Assembly (NCBI RefSeq): GCF_019059575.1
Contig: NW_024882197.1
Span: forward strand, 62,001 to 126,000
Direction: 5' to 3'
DNA from: Amphibalanus amphitrite
Taxonomy: Eukaryota > Arthropoda > Thecostraca > Balanomorpha > Balanidae
DNA length: 64,000 nucleotides
Both the position numbers and the translations under genes were made by a program. Each line of letters opens with the position of its first letter. Within the stretch, counting starts at the first letter, position 1. Of this stretch, positions 1 to 12,619 are shown in pieces. The notes beneath the pieces are model-generated. The model was not told where the DNA came from. It did not search any database and saw nothing but the letters and a program-made list of their open reading frames with translations.

Positions 1-1183
1 GGGGGGCTATTTTTTGCCCCCCCCCTCCAGACTTTTCTATATATCTCCAGAACCGCTGCGCCGATCGTCACCAAACTTTCAGTACCCTCCCGGACATCAA
101 TTTTACACATTGTGACCAAAAATTTTTCCAAAGGCTATGATAGGTTGGCCGGAAATGACGTCAGAGTGACGTCATGTTCTGCCGTTTTCGACCCAAAAAA
201 GGGTTTCGCGGGAAGAGCTGTCAGGCCTATAGCTTTGCAAATACAGAAAAACGATAAAGACATAAAAGCTGTAGAATTGACAGGGCTACAAAACTGCTAT
301 CTCGGATTTTTAAAATTTTTGGATTTTGACCCCCAAAAATCAAAAAATAGATTTTTTAAATTTAATAGCCGAAAAATCCAAAAAGTTTTTTGAATTTCGA
401 AAAAACCGGAATATATGTGATAGTCCTTACCGCCTTCTATCTACATACCAAATTTGAGATCGATACCTCTTTTTTTGGCCAAGTTACAGCGAAAAAACTG
501 TTCAAAATTGATGACGTCAAATTTTCAAACTCAATTTTTAGCAATTCTAGACCTTGTAGCGCAAAACAAAGACCACCATTAGACTCCCCGTGACAAGCTG
601 CATGGAATCAATACCCATTTTATGCAAAAATATCAACTTTGAAATTTGACCTTTTTTGACCTGACCTTGACCTGACCTCCACCAGAAAGTGACCTAAGCC
701 GTACCTGATAGTCTTATAACCAACACCATTGAGTTGGAAATGAAAAATTGGCCATAAAACATGCATCGCACAACCTTAGTACCTAAAGTTAGGTTCATGT
801 GACCTGACCTGTGACCCTTGGTGACCTGACCTGTGACCTGACCTGGTAATGTCAGTGACCTCTTATAGTAATATATGTACTAGGCAACTGACGCCCTATC
901 GCTGATTCTCGACAAAATGCGTTTTCTTCGGTGTTATAGCGCATTCCCTAGATGACCCGTGAACGGTGAAACATTTCATCTTTGACCTGACCTGTGACGT
1001 CATCGGTGACCCCGAGGTCAATGAAATTTGGTTTCCTTCGACAAATTTGACAGGCCTTTCGAACGCCGTTTGAATTTTGCGGATCCGTCCAGTAGTTTCG
1101 GAGATACGAGGGGGGGGGGCAAAAAATAGCCCCCCCCCCCACCAGGTCGCGTTATAAACAGACCCCACCAGGGCGCGGGTTAA
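1..1183. mobile_element. piggyBac-like MITE, cut by the window edge
   Basis: The right end is a CCC/GGG-type terminus followed by TTAA at 1180-1183. A G-run/C-run hairpin with a CTATTTTTTG core occurs at 1-30 and again, inverted, at about 1111-1140, so both ends of one element are seen and only the outermost left tip lies outside the window. Between the right hairpin and the terminus there is a spacer of about 27 bp containing a second copy of the terminal motif (ACCAGG). The interior holds many TGACCT hexamers, mainly at 650-850 and 980-1010. There is no coding capacity, so it is non-autonomous. TTAA targets and CCC ends are the hallmark of piggyBac; the family call is inferred from the ends only. 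Confidence 0.7.
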
Positions 1184-1189
1184 GGTCCT

Positions 1190-1340
1190 CTGAGATCCGT
1201 GTGACGTTAGCTGAGGGCCCTTTGAGGCCATCTGAGGGCTCTGTGAGGCCATCTGAGGGCCCTTTGACGATAACTGAGGGCCCTCCGAGACCATCTGAGG
1301 ATCCTGTGACGCCATCCGTGGGCCTTTTGAGGCATTTAAG
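1190..1340. repeat. 21-bp minisatellite
   Basis: About seven imperfect copies of a unit close to TGAGGCCATCTGAGGGCCCTT lie directly beside the right end of the MITE. The 21-bp period gives an open 7-residue repeat in antisense translation, which is a by-product of the period and not evidence of a protein. Confidence 0.75.
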
Positions 1341-1489
1341 GGGCCATTGAAATTTCACCACAACGACCCTGGCTGCGCTACTGGGCATATGATGGACTCA
1401 TATGGTCCTGCTGGGGAGCGAGCTGGGCCTTCCCAGTCTTTTCAATCATTATTTCAGCTAATTTTTACACGGTTTTCGGCGGTCTAAAG

Positions 1490-1600
1490 ATTAGGGGCCC
1501 ATTTGAGGCGGCCTTCGGCCGCCTCAAATGGGCCCCTAATCCTTCGAGTTGGGCCCCCCAACTCGAATGGGGGCGGGCACGGGCCCGTGTGCCCCCCCCC
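1490..1600. repeat. three consecutive hairpins
   Basis: Three inverted repeats follow each other. Hairpin 1 (1490-1540) has a perfect 24-bp stem and a 3-base TTC loop. Hairpin 2 (1543-1567) has a perfect 11-bp stem with loop CCC. Hairpin 3 (about 1571-1600) is GC-rich and imperfect around GGGCCC. No gene is near enough to make them obvious terminators, and eukaryotic genes do not use such terminators. Confidence 0.8.
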
Positions 1601-1950
1601 TGTGTGCGCCCTTGCCTATACTTCACCTTTTCAGTGCCTGTTTGTTTTCATTCCGTCATGCATCAATTAAGAGATGACTTTACCTACTTCCAATGACCGA
1701 TGCTGACGCGATGTGGTAATTTGGCACAGGAAGATAGCTTTTTTACATCATAGGTACTTCAATACAAAATTAAGTCGATCAATCTTGTTCAGTTGTACTC
1801 GTAAAATTACTGTGGGCACGTGTTTGGCGAAATTAAGGCGAAAACCACCATTAAATGCATGCCACTTCTGAATGATAGGAATAATTCAGATCATCACACA
1901 ACGAATGTACGATTTTTACAAATCTGCAGATTTTCGTCACCGATGACACG
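1601..1950. other. gene-free stretch
   Basis: AT-richer sequence between the hairpin cluster and the promoter of the plus-strand cassette. No ORF, repeat or RNA gene is seen. Confidence 0.5.
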
Positions 1951-2094
1951 GTGAGATCACAGTGCGCTGCCACTCACCGTTTCTCGTCCCAGCCGGTGCA
2001 CTGTCGCCGCCTGTTGTCACTAATACCGCTGGTCGCGGGTTGGTTGGTGCGGATGACCCTTTCGTCACCGGGCGACTTATGGACACCATCTCCG

Positions 2095-2135
2095 TGGTCC
2101 GCTATAAAGCCAGGACCGGTGTTGGTCAGTGGCAC
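2095..2135 (+). promoter_or_regulatory. TATA promoter of the plus-strand cassette (predicted)
   Basis: TATAAAG lies at 2103-2109 in GC-rich DNA. Initiator-like TCAGT (2126-2130) and GCACTTC (about 2132-2138) lie 25-31 bp downstream. This is followed by a short exon-like segment ending in a strong splice donor at 2189/2190. A similar layout is found on the minus strand at 30209-30126 upstream of the mirror-image cassette, which supports both. Assignment to gene A is inferred from orientation and the absence of any other gene in between; it has not been shown by transcripts. Confidence 0.55.
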
Positions 2136-2189
2136 TTCTCACCGGCGAGGGGTGAGCATCGCAACACCTCTCCGAACGCAGCACCTCAG
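2128..2189 (+). other. predicted non-coding exon 1 (5' UTR) of gene A
   Basis: A segment of about 60 bp between the predicted transcription start and a donor of form CTCAG|GTAAGA (GT at 2190-2191). The next plausible acceptor for the message is CCGGCAG at 5342-5348, one base before the gene A ATG. An optional extra exon ending at 5173 is also possible. No ATG is present in this exon, consistent with a 5' UTR. Confidence 0.5.
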
Positions 2190-2340
2190 GTAAGAAACAT
2201 GAGCGGTATGCCGGGGTCGCGGGTGCAGTGCATGTGCTCTGGTGGTTCAACCAATTTAGAAGCATCTCCAGTTGTGGCTGACAGTTTAGATTCTAGAATT
2301 ATCCTGAAAGAAGTCATTGCGATTACTTTTGGAATGAAAA

Positions 2341-5098
<2,758 letters not shown>

Positions 5099-5139
5099 GA
5101 AGAAACACCTGAAGCATCTTTCTGGGTATTGAGCGGCAG

Positions 5140-5349
5140 TGTGTCGCGCGGGCGGCCCCGGCCGGGGGCGATCGTAAGTCCAGTCCTTGCTGCCCAGGGT
5201 CGGCCAGCGGCAATCAGCCGGAGGGCCAGCCCGCCAGCCGGGGGAGGGTTCACGCCGGTGCAGAAGTGATTGGACTTAGATCGCCCCCGCCGCCGCCCGC
5301 GCCTCCCAGTCCAATCACCTCTCACTGGTGTGGCCCTCTCTCCGGCAGG
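5140..5349 (+). promoter_or_regulatory. hairpin-bracketed 5' UTR intron region of gene A
   Basis: A donor-like site ATC|GTAAGT lies at 5173/5174 and the acceptor CCGGCAG ends at 5348. The donor is inside an inverted repeat: 5164-5182 pairs with 5271-5288, an 18-bp stem with a single bulged G that is the first base of GTAAGT. A second inverted repeat, 5266-5276 with 5308-5318 (GTGATTGGACT), shares bases 5271-5276 with the first, so the two stems are mutually exclusive. The same sequence is present without visible change in the mirror gene D (26626-26811). A possible acceptor at 5137-5139 would make 5140-5173 a 34-nt micro-exon. The base-pairing is seen; a splicing role is inference. Confidence 0.55.
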
Positions 5350-6624
5350 ATGCTGGCCGCCCTCTGTCTCTGTTTGCTGGTGACCGCTGCGCGCGCGCAG
5401 GTGCCGCAGCTCGATGGCAACTACCTTCCTCCGAATCCCGACGGCGGAGAGAACAACAACCGCTACTGCCCGCCTGCCAAGACCATCACGTCGTATTCCG
5501 ACCGGCTGGTGGTTGACACCCAGACCCGCGTGGTCTCCCAGCCAGTGGTGGACTACGTCACGAGTACGGTTATCTCCTCGCAAGTGGTGCCCTCGGTGAT
5601 CGTGCACACCTCGGTCTTCCGCAGCACCGTGGTGGTGCCCCAGGAGGTTGTGCGGACCAGCAACGTGGTGCGCTTCGTGACGCGCACGGTGCAGGTTCCG
5701 GGCGCCGTGCGCCAGGTGGTGCGCACTAGCGAGCAGGTGGTTCGCAGCACCGTCATTCGGCAGCTGACCACCACTCTGGAGACCACCCAGCTGCGCACCT
5801 CGGTCCAGTTCCGCACCCAGACGAAAACCATCTTCGTCACTAGCACGCAGATCGTGCCGCAGGTCAGCGTCTTCACCGAGCGGCGCCCCGTGCCCGGACC
5901 CAACGTGGTCGTCACGAAGACCGAGGAGGTGCTGAAAACACGCGTGGTCTCGCAGCCGTCTGCGCCAGTGGTGTCCACGTTCGTGCAAGAGGAGGTGCGC
6001 TTCAGGACGGTGCCGGTGCAAGTGCCCGGCGCCGTGCGCACCTCGACAGTGATTCAGCAGTCGCAGCGGGTGATTCCCGTTGAGTCGGAGGTCGTGGTGC
6101 CTCAGGTGAAGACCATCGACGTTACCTCTACCGAGCTCTTCGAGCGCACTCTCTACAAGACCTACACTTCGCAGCAGGTGGTGCCTGTACAAGTGGTCAA
6201 CACCCAGTACGTTGATTCGCGCATTGTGAAGACACAGCAGATCCAGGTGACCAACACAGATATCCGCGTCAACACCAACTTCGTGACCGTCACAGAGCCG
6301 GCCAGGGAGGTCGTCAGCGTCGTGTACAGGACCGACGTGAACGTTGTGACCCAGCCCGGCAACGTGATCCCGGTGGTGCGCACTCAGACCGTGGAGCAGG
6401 TCGTCAACCGGGAGGTGCTTTCCACCAGGGTGATCCCCAATATCGTCGTGCGCACCAAGTTCATCGACTTGCCATGCAGGAGTGGCGGTCGCGGCGGATT
6501 TGCGGCGCCCAGCGGGAGCTACTCTGCGCCCCTTGGTGGGGGCTTTGTAGGTGGCGCGGGGGCTGTTGGTGGTTTCGGCGGTAGAGGTGGCTATGGGTCA
6601 TACAGGGCTCCCCATCGCTATTAA
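5350..6624 (+). CDS. gene A: secreted Val/Thr-rich structural-type protein (424 aa)
   Basis: I chose the ATG at 5350, one base after the splice acceptor CCGGCAG. The open frame further upstream to 5266 is the in-frame intron. Residues 1-16 are a classic signal peptide (MLAALCLCLLVTAARA). Next come a short Asn/Pro-rich segment and a single Cys (YCPPAK, about residue 40), then about 330 residues of repeating Val/Thr/Arg/Gln motifs such as VVRTS, TVQVPGAVR and VVSQP, in the alternating pattern expected of beta-strands. A second Cys (DLPC) precedes a C-terminal tail of about 48 residues rich in Gly, Ser, Ala and Tyr. No catalytic motif or membrane segment is seen beyond the signal peptide. The codons are GC-ending, unlike the AT-rich flanks. 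The architecture suggests an extracellular matrix component (cuticle, shell or adhesive). No family is recognised, so function is inferred from composition. It is nearly identical to gene D except in the tail. Confidence 0.85.
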   Translation: MLAALCLCLLVTAARAQVPQLDGNYLPPNPDGGENNNRYCPPAKTITSYSDRLVVDTQTRVVSQPVVDYVTSTVISSQVVPSVIVHTSVFRSTVVVPQEVVRTSNVVRFVTRTVQVPGAVRQVVRTSEQVVRSTVIRQLTTTLETTQLRTSVQFRTQTKTIFVTSTQIVPQVSVFTERRPVPGPNVVVTKTEEVLKTRVVSQPSAPVVSTFVQEEVRFRTVPVQVPGAVRTSTVIQQSQRVIPVESEVVVPQVKTIDVTSTELFERTLYKTYTSQQVVPVQVVNTQYVDSRIVKTQQIQVTNTDIRVNTNFVTVTEPAREVVSVVYRTDVNVVTQPGNVIPVVRTQTVEQVVNREVLSTRVIPNIVVRTKFIDLPCRSGGRGGFAAPSGSYSAPLGGGFVGGAGAVGGFGGRGGYGSYRAPHRY

Positions 6625-7082
6625 CGTGTCATTTTATTGCGTTAACGCCTGAAGGGGTAAAAGCAGAATATGCACCAAAAAGGTTTTTTAATATCCCGTT
6701 TGTCATGTGCCAAAATCTCTTTCTGGAGTGCGAGGCATAAGAATAAGCCAGCGCAATTATTTTAGAAAGGGAGGAGGCATGCGAGGTAAGTTACCATGTG
6801 GACAAAACGACCGACACACAGTCTCGTTTAGTGTGTACCAAATGTGTCCATGGCTGCTCAATGTGAGAATACATCATACCTACATCCACATCTTATCTTC
6901 TACGAGCTTGAAATGTCCTTCTTCTTCATGACAACATTTATATCCAACCCTTTGGTAAGTCAATCTTTTATTTTAGTTTGCAATATGTGAACGGTTTTGA
7001 GGAGAACTCGTGCGAATGTCGCTGATCAGTTTCTGAGTGGTTTTATGGCGTATTCCCTGTCTGAATAACCCGTCTGTTTCAG
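6625..7082 (+). other. A-B intergenic region with candidate 5' UTR donors for gene B
   Basis: Two donor-like sites are visible: GCGAG|GTAAGT at 6785/6786 and CTTTG|GTAAGT at about 6954/6955. Either could splice to the acceptor TGTTTCAG ending at 7082, giving an intron of about 297 or 128 bp. No clear TATA box is found; GAATAAG near 6740 is weak. The corresponding D-C spacer on the other arm shows no obvious similarity. Confidence 0.35.
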
Positions 7083-7083
7083 G

Positions 7084-9342
7084 ATGTGTCGGCTCATTCT
7101 GTTGGCCGGGCTCTTGGCCCTCTGCGCTGCATCGCCAGTGGCGTACTATGATGGAGAGAACGACGGTGGCCTCGCCACTGGAACGACTTCTGACTCAAGC
7201 GCTGCTGAGCTTCTCTCCCTGTTCAGCGGCACTGGCAGCAGCAGCAGCGTCAACAGCGACAGTGGCTGCAACTCCGCTACTGGCGTCGGCTGTGGAACTG
7301 GCAGTGACAGCAGTAGTGGATACACCACCGGCGGTTGCGATCCTGCCACCGGAATCGGCTGCGGTGGGAGCGATGTTCTGACTGGAGGCTGCGACCCAGC
7401 AACCGGCGTTGGCTGTGGTGGAACCGATGTTCTCACCGGAGGCTGCAACCCCGCAACCGGCGTTGGCTGTGGCGGAAGCAGTATTCAGACTGGAGGATGC
7501 AACCCCGCAACCGGCGTTGGCTGTGGTGGAAGCAGTATTCAGACTGGAGGATGCAACCCCGCAACCGGCGTTGGCTGTGGTGGAAGCAGTATTCAGACTG
7601 GAGGATGCAACCCCGCAACCGGCGTTGGCTGTGGTGGAAGCAGTATTCAGACTGGAGGATGCAACCCTGCAACCGGCGTTGGCTGTGGCGGAAGTAATGT
7701 TCAGACTGGAGGATGCAACCCCGCAACTGGAGTTGGCTGTGGCGGAGGCGACATCCTCACCGGAGGCTGCAACCCCGCAACTGGAGTTGGCTGTGGCGGA
7801 GGCGACATCCTCAACGGAGGCTGCAACCCTGCCACTGGAGTTGGTTGTGACAGCGGTACCGGCAATGTCATCAGCACCGGAAGCGCTATCGGTGGTGGCG
7901 GAGCGTCGTTCGTCGGCGGAGGGAACACGGGTGCCAGTGTGGGAGCCGACTGTCCCCAGGATCGTGTGGTGACGGTGCCACGGGAGTCCACCTCAGTCTT
8001 GCAAGTCGTTAGTACCGTCCGGGTGCCCCAGCGGAGCACTAGTCTGCTGACACGGACCACGCTCGTGCCCTCGTTCGTCACCAGCCTCGTTGTGCGCACA
8101 GACATCGACAGCCGCACTGACTTCAGGACCCAGTTGGTGACCAAGGTCAACACCCAGCAGGTCGTCTCCACAGTGCGTCTACCGGACCAGTTCAGCACCG
8201 TCATAAGAACCGTGGTCCGCACTCAGGTGAACACCGAGTTCAAAACGCAGACCCAGTACGTGACGCGCCAGGATGTGCGCACCAGCGTCAGCGTCGTCAA
8301 CACGCAGGTGCAGGTGCCGACGGTGGTGCAGGTGCCGCGGCTGCAGGTCAGCACCCTGGTGGTGCCGGTGCCCGGACCTGCCCAGACCCAGCTGCGCACG
8401 GTCTACAACACCCGCGAGATCACCAGCTTCTTCCAGGTTCCAGCGGAGACCATCGTCAAGACCAGTATCCAATACAGGGTAAGTTTATTTCAGACAATGC
8501 TGTGAAGGGCCGCTGAAGTGGTAATTACGGAGCATTCAGTAATCCAGAAAATCATAAAAACTTGAATGGGCTAGACTTCATTATTAGAAGGATGAAGAAT
8601 AACCTGTTGCTCATTGCTATCAGAAATAGAAAAAAATAAACCATCCTGGATTGTAAACCAGGGCTAGACTTCAACAGGTAACGATTACCGAAATATTATG
8701 CCTTACGATTTCACGCTTGGTGGTCACACAACCTCTTTCATTGCATACCTTTCTCAAAAGATGTTTTTCTTATCCCTGATCGCTGTTGCCTCCTGTTCAC
8801 AGACGGAGGTGGTGTCTCAGCCGGTCCGCCAGCCGGACACCTTCGTCACCGTGACCAGTGTCAACGTGGTGCCCGTCACCTCGATCGTCTACCGGTCGCG
8901 CGTGGTGCCGCAGTACGTCACCAACACCAAGAACGTCGCCCAAACCGTGACACGCACAGAAGCCACCACTCAACTGGTGCCTGTACGCAGCACCATCGTC
9001 CAGAACGTGGTCAGCCCGCGCTTCGTCACCGACTACGTCACCGACACGCAGCGGGTGGTGCGCACCGAGGTGAAACAAGTGTACAACACGGTGCGCGTGC
9101 CGTCGCAGCCGCGCGTGGTGTACCGCACAGAGGTGGTGCAGGTGGCCAGCACGGTGCGTGGCGCCGACACCTACAACACCCAGATCGTGACGGTGCCCGT
9201 GCAGCGTGAGGTGTACAACACGCGGATTGTGGACCAGGTGCAGAACCAGGAGCGCGTGGTCACGCAGAAACGCGGCGGCGGATACTGCGGCGGCGGCGGC
9301 GGACACTCGGGAGGGTACGGAGGGTATCGTCCTCCTTACTAA
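7084..9342 (+). CDS. gene B: secreted protein with CNPATGVGC repeats and Val/Thr-rich core (644 aa, two exons)
   Basis: Exon 1 is 7084-8478 (465 codons), the intron is 8479-8802 (donor TACAGG|GTAAGT, acceptor CTGTTCACAG), and exon 2 is 8803-9342 (179 codons plus stop); the join is phase 0. The start ATG lies one base after the acceptor TGTTTCAG. Residues 1-16 are a signal peptide. After a Ser-rich stretch come one degenerate and ten clear copies of an 18-residue unit, GGCNPATGVGCGGSSIQT or close variants, each with two cysteines. Then follow CPQDRVV, a Val/Thr/Arg-rich beta-prone core related to gene A, and a tail GGGYCGGGGG...GGYGGYRPPY with one cysteine. The 22 or so repeat cysteines suggest disulphide cross-linking of a secreted matrix; this is inferred. 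Exon 2 is nearly the same as exon 2 of gene C, while the first half of the core is much more diverged. The family is not recognised. Confidence 0.85.
7321..7855 (+). repeat. 54-bp coding minisatellite in gene B
   Basis: Ten in-frame 54-bp units encode GGC(N/D)PATG(V/I)GC plus a 7-residue linker. Four central units share the linker GGSSIQT and are nearly identical at DNA level (about 7443-7660). Outer units have diverged linkers (SDVL, TDVL, SNVQ, GDIL). This is the pattern of recent expansion from the centre. The paralogue gene C has only one such unit. Confidence 0.9.
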
Positions 9343-9970
9343 GTGCTGCCGAGGGGGTTCAAAACAAGTGGCTCAAGTGTAACATCATTGAAAGTGGGTG
9401 GCGTTTTCAACAGTGATTGAGATATGTGTTGAGCTTTAGCATCGAGGTCGCCGCATTTTCACAAATAGCCCATTGGTAAATGAGATGCTTACATGTGACG
9501 GAAGCGCGATGTTATAAAACAGTGAATCTCACCTGTTTTCCACAATACATACGATGACCATATCATTTCCTGCAATCTCTAAGACCTTACAATGTCTTCA
9601 GTACACACGCAAAACAAAGGTCAGAAAACGAATCGCTACACGCATCATTTGCATTGATCGACAATCGACAATCGACGTTGATCAACACAAGCATCATACT
9701 GAACGAGCAGGAAAGAATGTTTGGCGGGGCGGCAGGTGCGCTCCGGGTTTTTAACATTACGAAAAGTGGAGACACCTTCGCTAGCGCTGTCAGCACCGTG
9801 AGCATTCTAACCAACAAATGCAGTCATCCCACCAATCAGCGTACGTCAATACTCGACGCTCACTGGCTGATCAGCCAGTGACGATTTTGGGGACCAGAGC
9901 GTTAAGGTTAAGCTACACTATCAGTGACCGTCCAGGAACTTACGAGCGTGATCTACAGACCACCCTCGCA
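9343..9970. other. 3' flank of gene B
   Basis: No canonical AATAAA is seen soon after the stop. A perfect 22-bp palindrome, TCACTGGCTGATCAGCCAGT plus GA, lies at 9860-9881. Otherwise nothing is recognised. Confidence 0.4.
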
Positions 9971-9974
9971 TGTG

Positions 9975-10065
9975 TAGGGGGGGGGTCGGATGAACCCCCC
10001 ATGGAATAACTCGCGTAAAAAGCGGCCGAACGCGACGAAACTTTCAGTACCCTCGAGTTATGAAG
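9975..10065. mobile_element. fragment of an AGGTCA-type MITE end
   Basis: The G-run/C-run hairpin (GGGGG...TCGGATGAACCCCCC) is followed by a segment matching the subterminal part of the neighbouring elements (ACTTTCAGTACCCT, about 10041). It lacks the TTAA terminus. A short GCCGCTTTGCCCC duplication follows at about 10082-10112. Confidence 0.5.
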
Positions 10066-10170
10066 GGCTAAAACGATGGGTAGCCGCTTTGCCCCGGGTG
10101 GCCGCTTTGCCCCACTCTCCCCTACCTACATTTCAGGTTAAAGCTATAGGTCAGGCTAGGTTACGGAAAT

Positions 10171-12115
10171 TTAACCCTCGCCGGCACAGGCCATTTTGAG
10201 TCCTTCGACGGCACAAGGGGGGGGGGTACGACCCCCCTCGCGTTTGGCCCCTGATTGAGCTAGAGCTTCGCGGAAAAAAACGAGCGTGTTGCCCGTCACG
10301 AGACGAAACCGATGATGTCCAATTTCAAGGTCCTAGGTCATCGGGTGACTTTCCAGGTCAGGTCAATGACCCGAAAATTGGGAAAATCGGGACCTGTTAG
10401 AAAGTCGTAAAGTGTGGCTGCTATGAGGTTTTCCGGGGTGCTGATCACTAATATCGTGTTAGTTTTGATCAGAGATGATGTCTTTAAGCATTTAGACCAG
10501 GTCGGGTCAGGTCAGGTCAAGGTCAACCGAAAGGGGTCGTGACGGGTATTCGTAATACGTGTCAACCGCCTCTGACAGCTTCGTAACGGGTTACGAAAGC
10601 ACCAAAACTACTTCGTAAATGCTCAAATGGTTGCTAAATTCGAAATCAGCTAAAAAGCTAGCCTAGAAACATGTAAAACTCGAAAAAGTGAACCGAGGTC
10701 ACCAAAGGTCAATGACCAGACCTGACCTTCAGGTGACCTTGATAGCCACCCTAATGCATGAAAGCAACATCAGATCACATGTTTGAACGTTTGAAACCAC
10801 GAAAAGCTGGCAAACGCACGGCAAATGCGAGCCGACATACGCCGAATCGCGATTCCGGCCAAACATGGTCTCGGAAAAGAGGTCACAGGTCAAAGGTCAT
10901 TTAGGTCAAGGTCATGAAATTTTCAGGGCAGGTGTAAAATTTATCAATGCGAGGGTACTGAAAGTTTCGTTGCGATCGGCCGCTTTTTACGCGAGTTATT
11001 CGCGAAAAACCTTAACCCTCGCCGGACCTATTGGTTTTCTACATACGCGCCGGCCGAGGGGGGGGGGGGTACGACCCCCCTCGCCGTTTCGCCCCTGGTG
11101 GAGCTAGCGCGTCGCGGAAAAAAACGAGCGTGTGCGCCGTTACGAGACGCAGAGATTGGTACCCGATTTTAAGGTCCTAGGTCATCCGGTGACCTCTGAG
11201 GTCAGGTCAAGTGCCTCAGGGTACGGTTCAGTTTTTGGTGAATAACTTCGCAAAAAACGGCCGCAGAGCGCCGATTTTGGCAGCATCGTGTTCGCCTCGC
11301 TCAGGCGCGTCGAATGATATACTTTTTGTCCGGGTCAGGTCAACTTGGGGTGTTGACCTCAGGTCAAGGTCAGGTCAGCACCCCCAGGTCACGAAGTTAG
11401 TCGAAAGAGGTCATGTCGCATATCATTCGATTCGGCAGGCCTTCCTGAGTCCATTGGTGCCTTTCCCGACTCGCTAACTCAATTTGATCAAGAGTTATTG
11501 ACGAAAAACTAATTTGACCTTGATGACGTCATAAATGACGTCACGCAAGGTCAACATTGCAAAAGTGACGCATCTAACCTTGCAAGGAGTGCATCAAATC
11601 ACGATTCTGTGTGCTTGAGATAGTTGGAGATCGTTCCCGGCGCCAGAATAGCAGTTTGAATTTTTCCCCATTGACTTATAATGGTGAGGTCACGAAAATG
11701 ACCTGACCTCATATGACCTTTAGGAAAAATCCGAGATATACAAGTTGTGGGACTCATAATGGATACTAGATCCTGCAAGTTTCATTTCCCTGTGACATCT
11801 CCTCTGGCAGTGAGGGCGTTGCGAAGTTGCGACATCTGAAGACCGTGCAGAGGTTTACTTATGACGTCATAGGTCAGTGACCTGACCTGACCCAAAAATG
11901 CGGTTGGTGTCAAAAGATCCGGCTTGGATCAAAGGTCAGGTATGCCAAGTTTCAGCTCTCTATCGCCAGCGTGTTCGGAGCTATCGCGAAAAAACCCTAT
12001 GGGGGGGGGGCGGCACCCGCCCCCCCCCCCTCGGCCGGCGAGGGTTAAGGGGGGGTTGCATCAACCCTGTGCAATGTGTGCATCAACCCGGTTGCCCTGT
12101 GCCGGCGAGGGTTAA
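10171..12115. mobile_element. outer piggyBac-like MITE, carrying a nested copy
   Basis: TTAA at 10171-10174 is followed by CCCTCGCCGGCACAGG, and the right end reads CCTGTGCCGGCGAGGG then TTAA at 12112-12115, a perfect 16-bp terminal inverted repeat. A G-run hairpin follows the left end at about 10218. The interior has many AGGTCA hexamers, including GGTCAGGTCAAGGTCA near 10510 and AGGTCACAGGTCAAAGGTCA near 10880. A second element occupies 11012-12048, leaving only about 65 bp of the outer element to its right. There is no transposase, so it is non-autonomous. Confidence 0.8.
11012..12048. mobile_element. inner nested piggyBac-like MITE
   Basis: TTAA at 11012-11015 is followed by CCCTCGCCGG, and the right end is CGGCCGGCGAGGG then TTAA at 12045-12048. 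It sits in a TTAA of the outer element: the host reads GCGAAAAACC before and GGGGGGTTGC after, like the uninterrupted subterminal region of relatives. The left subterminal hairpin has a TACGAC core, while the right one has CGGCACCCG, so the two ends differ more than usual. AGGTCA/TGACCT hexamers are dense throughout. Confidence 0.8.
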
Positions 12116-12619
12116 ATAATGTATGGGACATGCGACAAGGTCAGTTTCGGTCATATATTTCAAAATTAGTGTCGTCGGTGCCATCCAAGGCTATTTTCAG
12201 CTGAATAGAGCGAAGGTCAGGTCAACATCAGGTCAAAAGAGGTCAAAAAAGCTGATTGTTGCTCTAAGAAAAATCATCCACATGCAGTTTGAGCTCAGCA
12301 ACACGGTGGTGCTATTTGTTTTGGTGTACGAAATCTAGCACAATGGCTGAAAAGGAATTTTATTTTTTGTTAACGATGAATAATTGACCACGTAAATTAA
12401 AAAAGCAGATAAATTGACCATTATTAAGCACCTGTCTAGAAAGTTGACTATCATGTATTCCATCACATAGGTGTGCTGTTTTTTTAAGTAAAAAAAAGGT
12501 ATTTTTTAATCTGAGTTTGTGTTTGATTTTCATTTTTTCGAAAATTTTGAAAATCTGAGATAGAAGTGTCATAGCTATACGTGTCTAGAGCTCTCTCATG
12601 CAACGAAAAAGCTGCTTGC

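Noticed and set aside
5350-9342. Naming the A/B proteins as a known barnacle cement or cuticle family
   Set aside because: Composition and tails fit a secreted structural protein, but I cannot confirm a match to any named family from memory, so no name or symbol is given.
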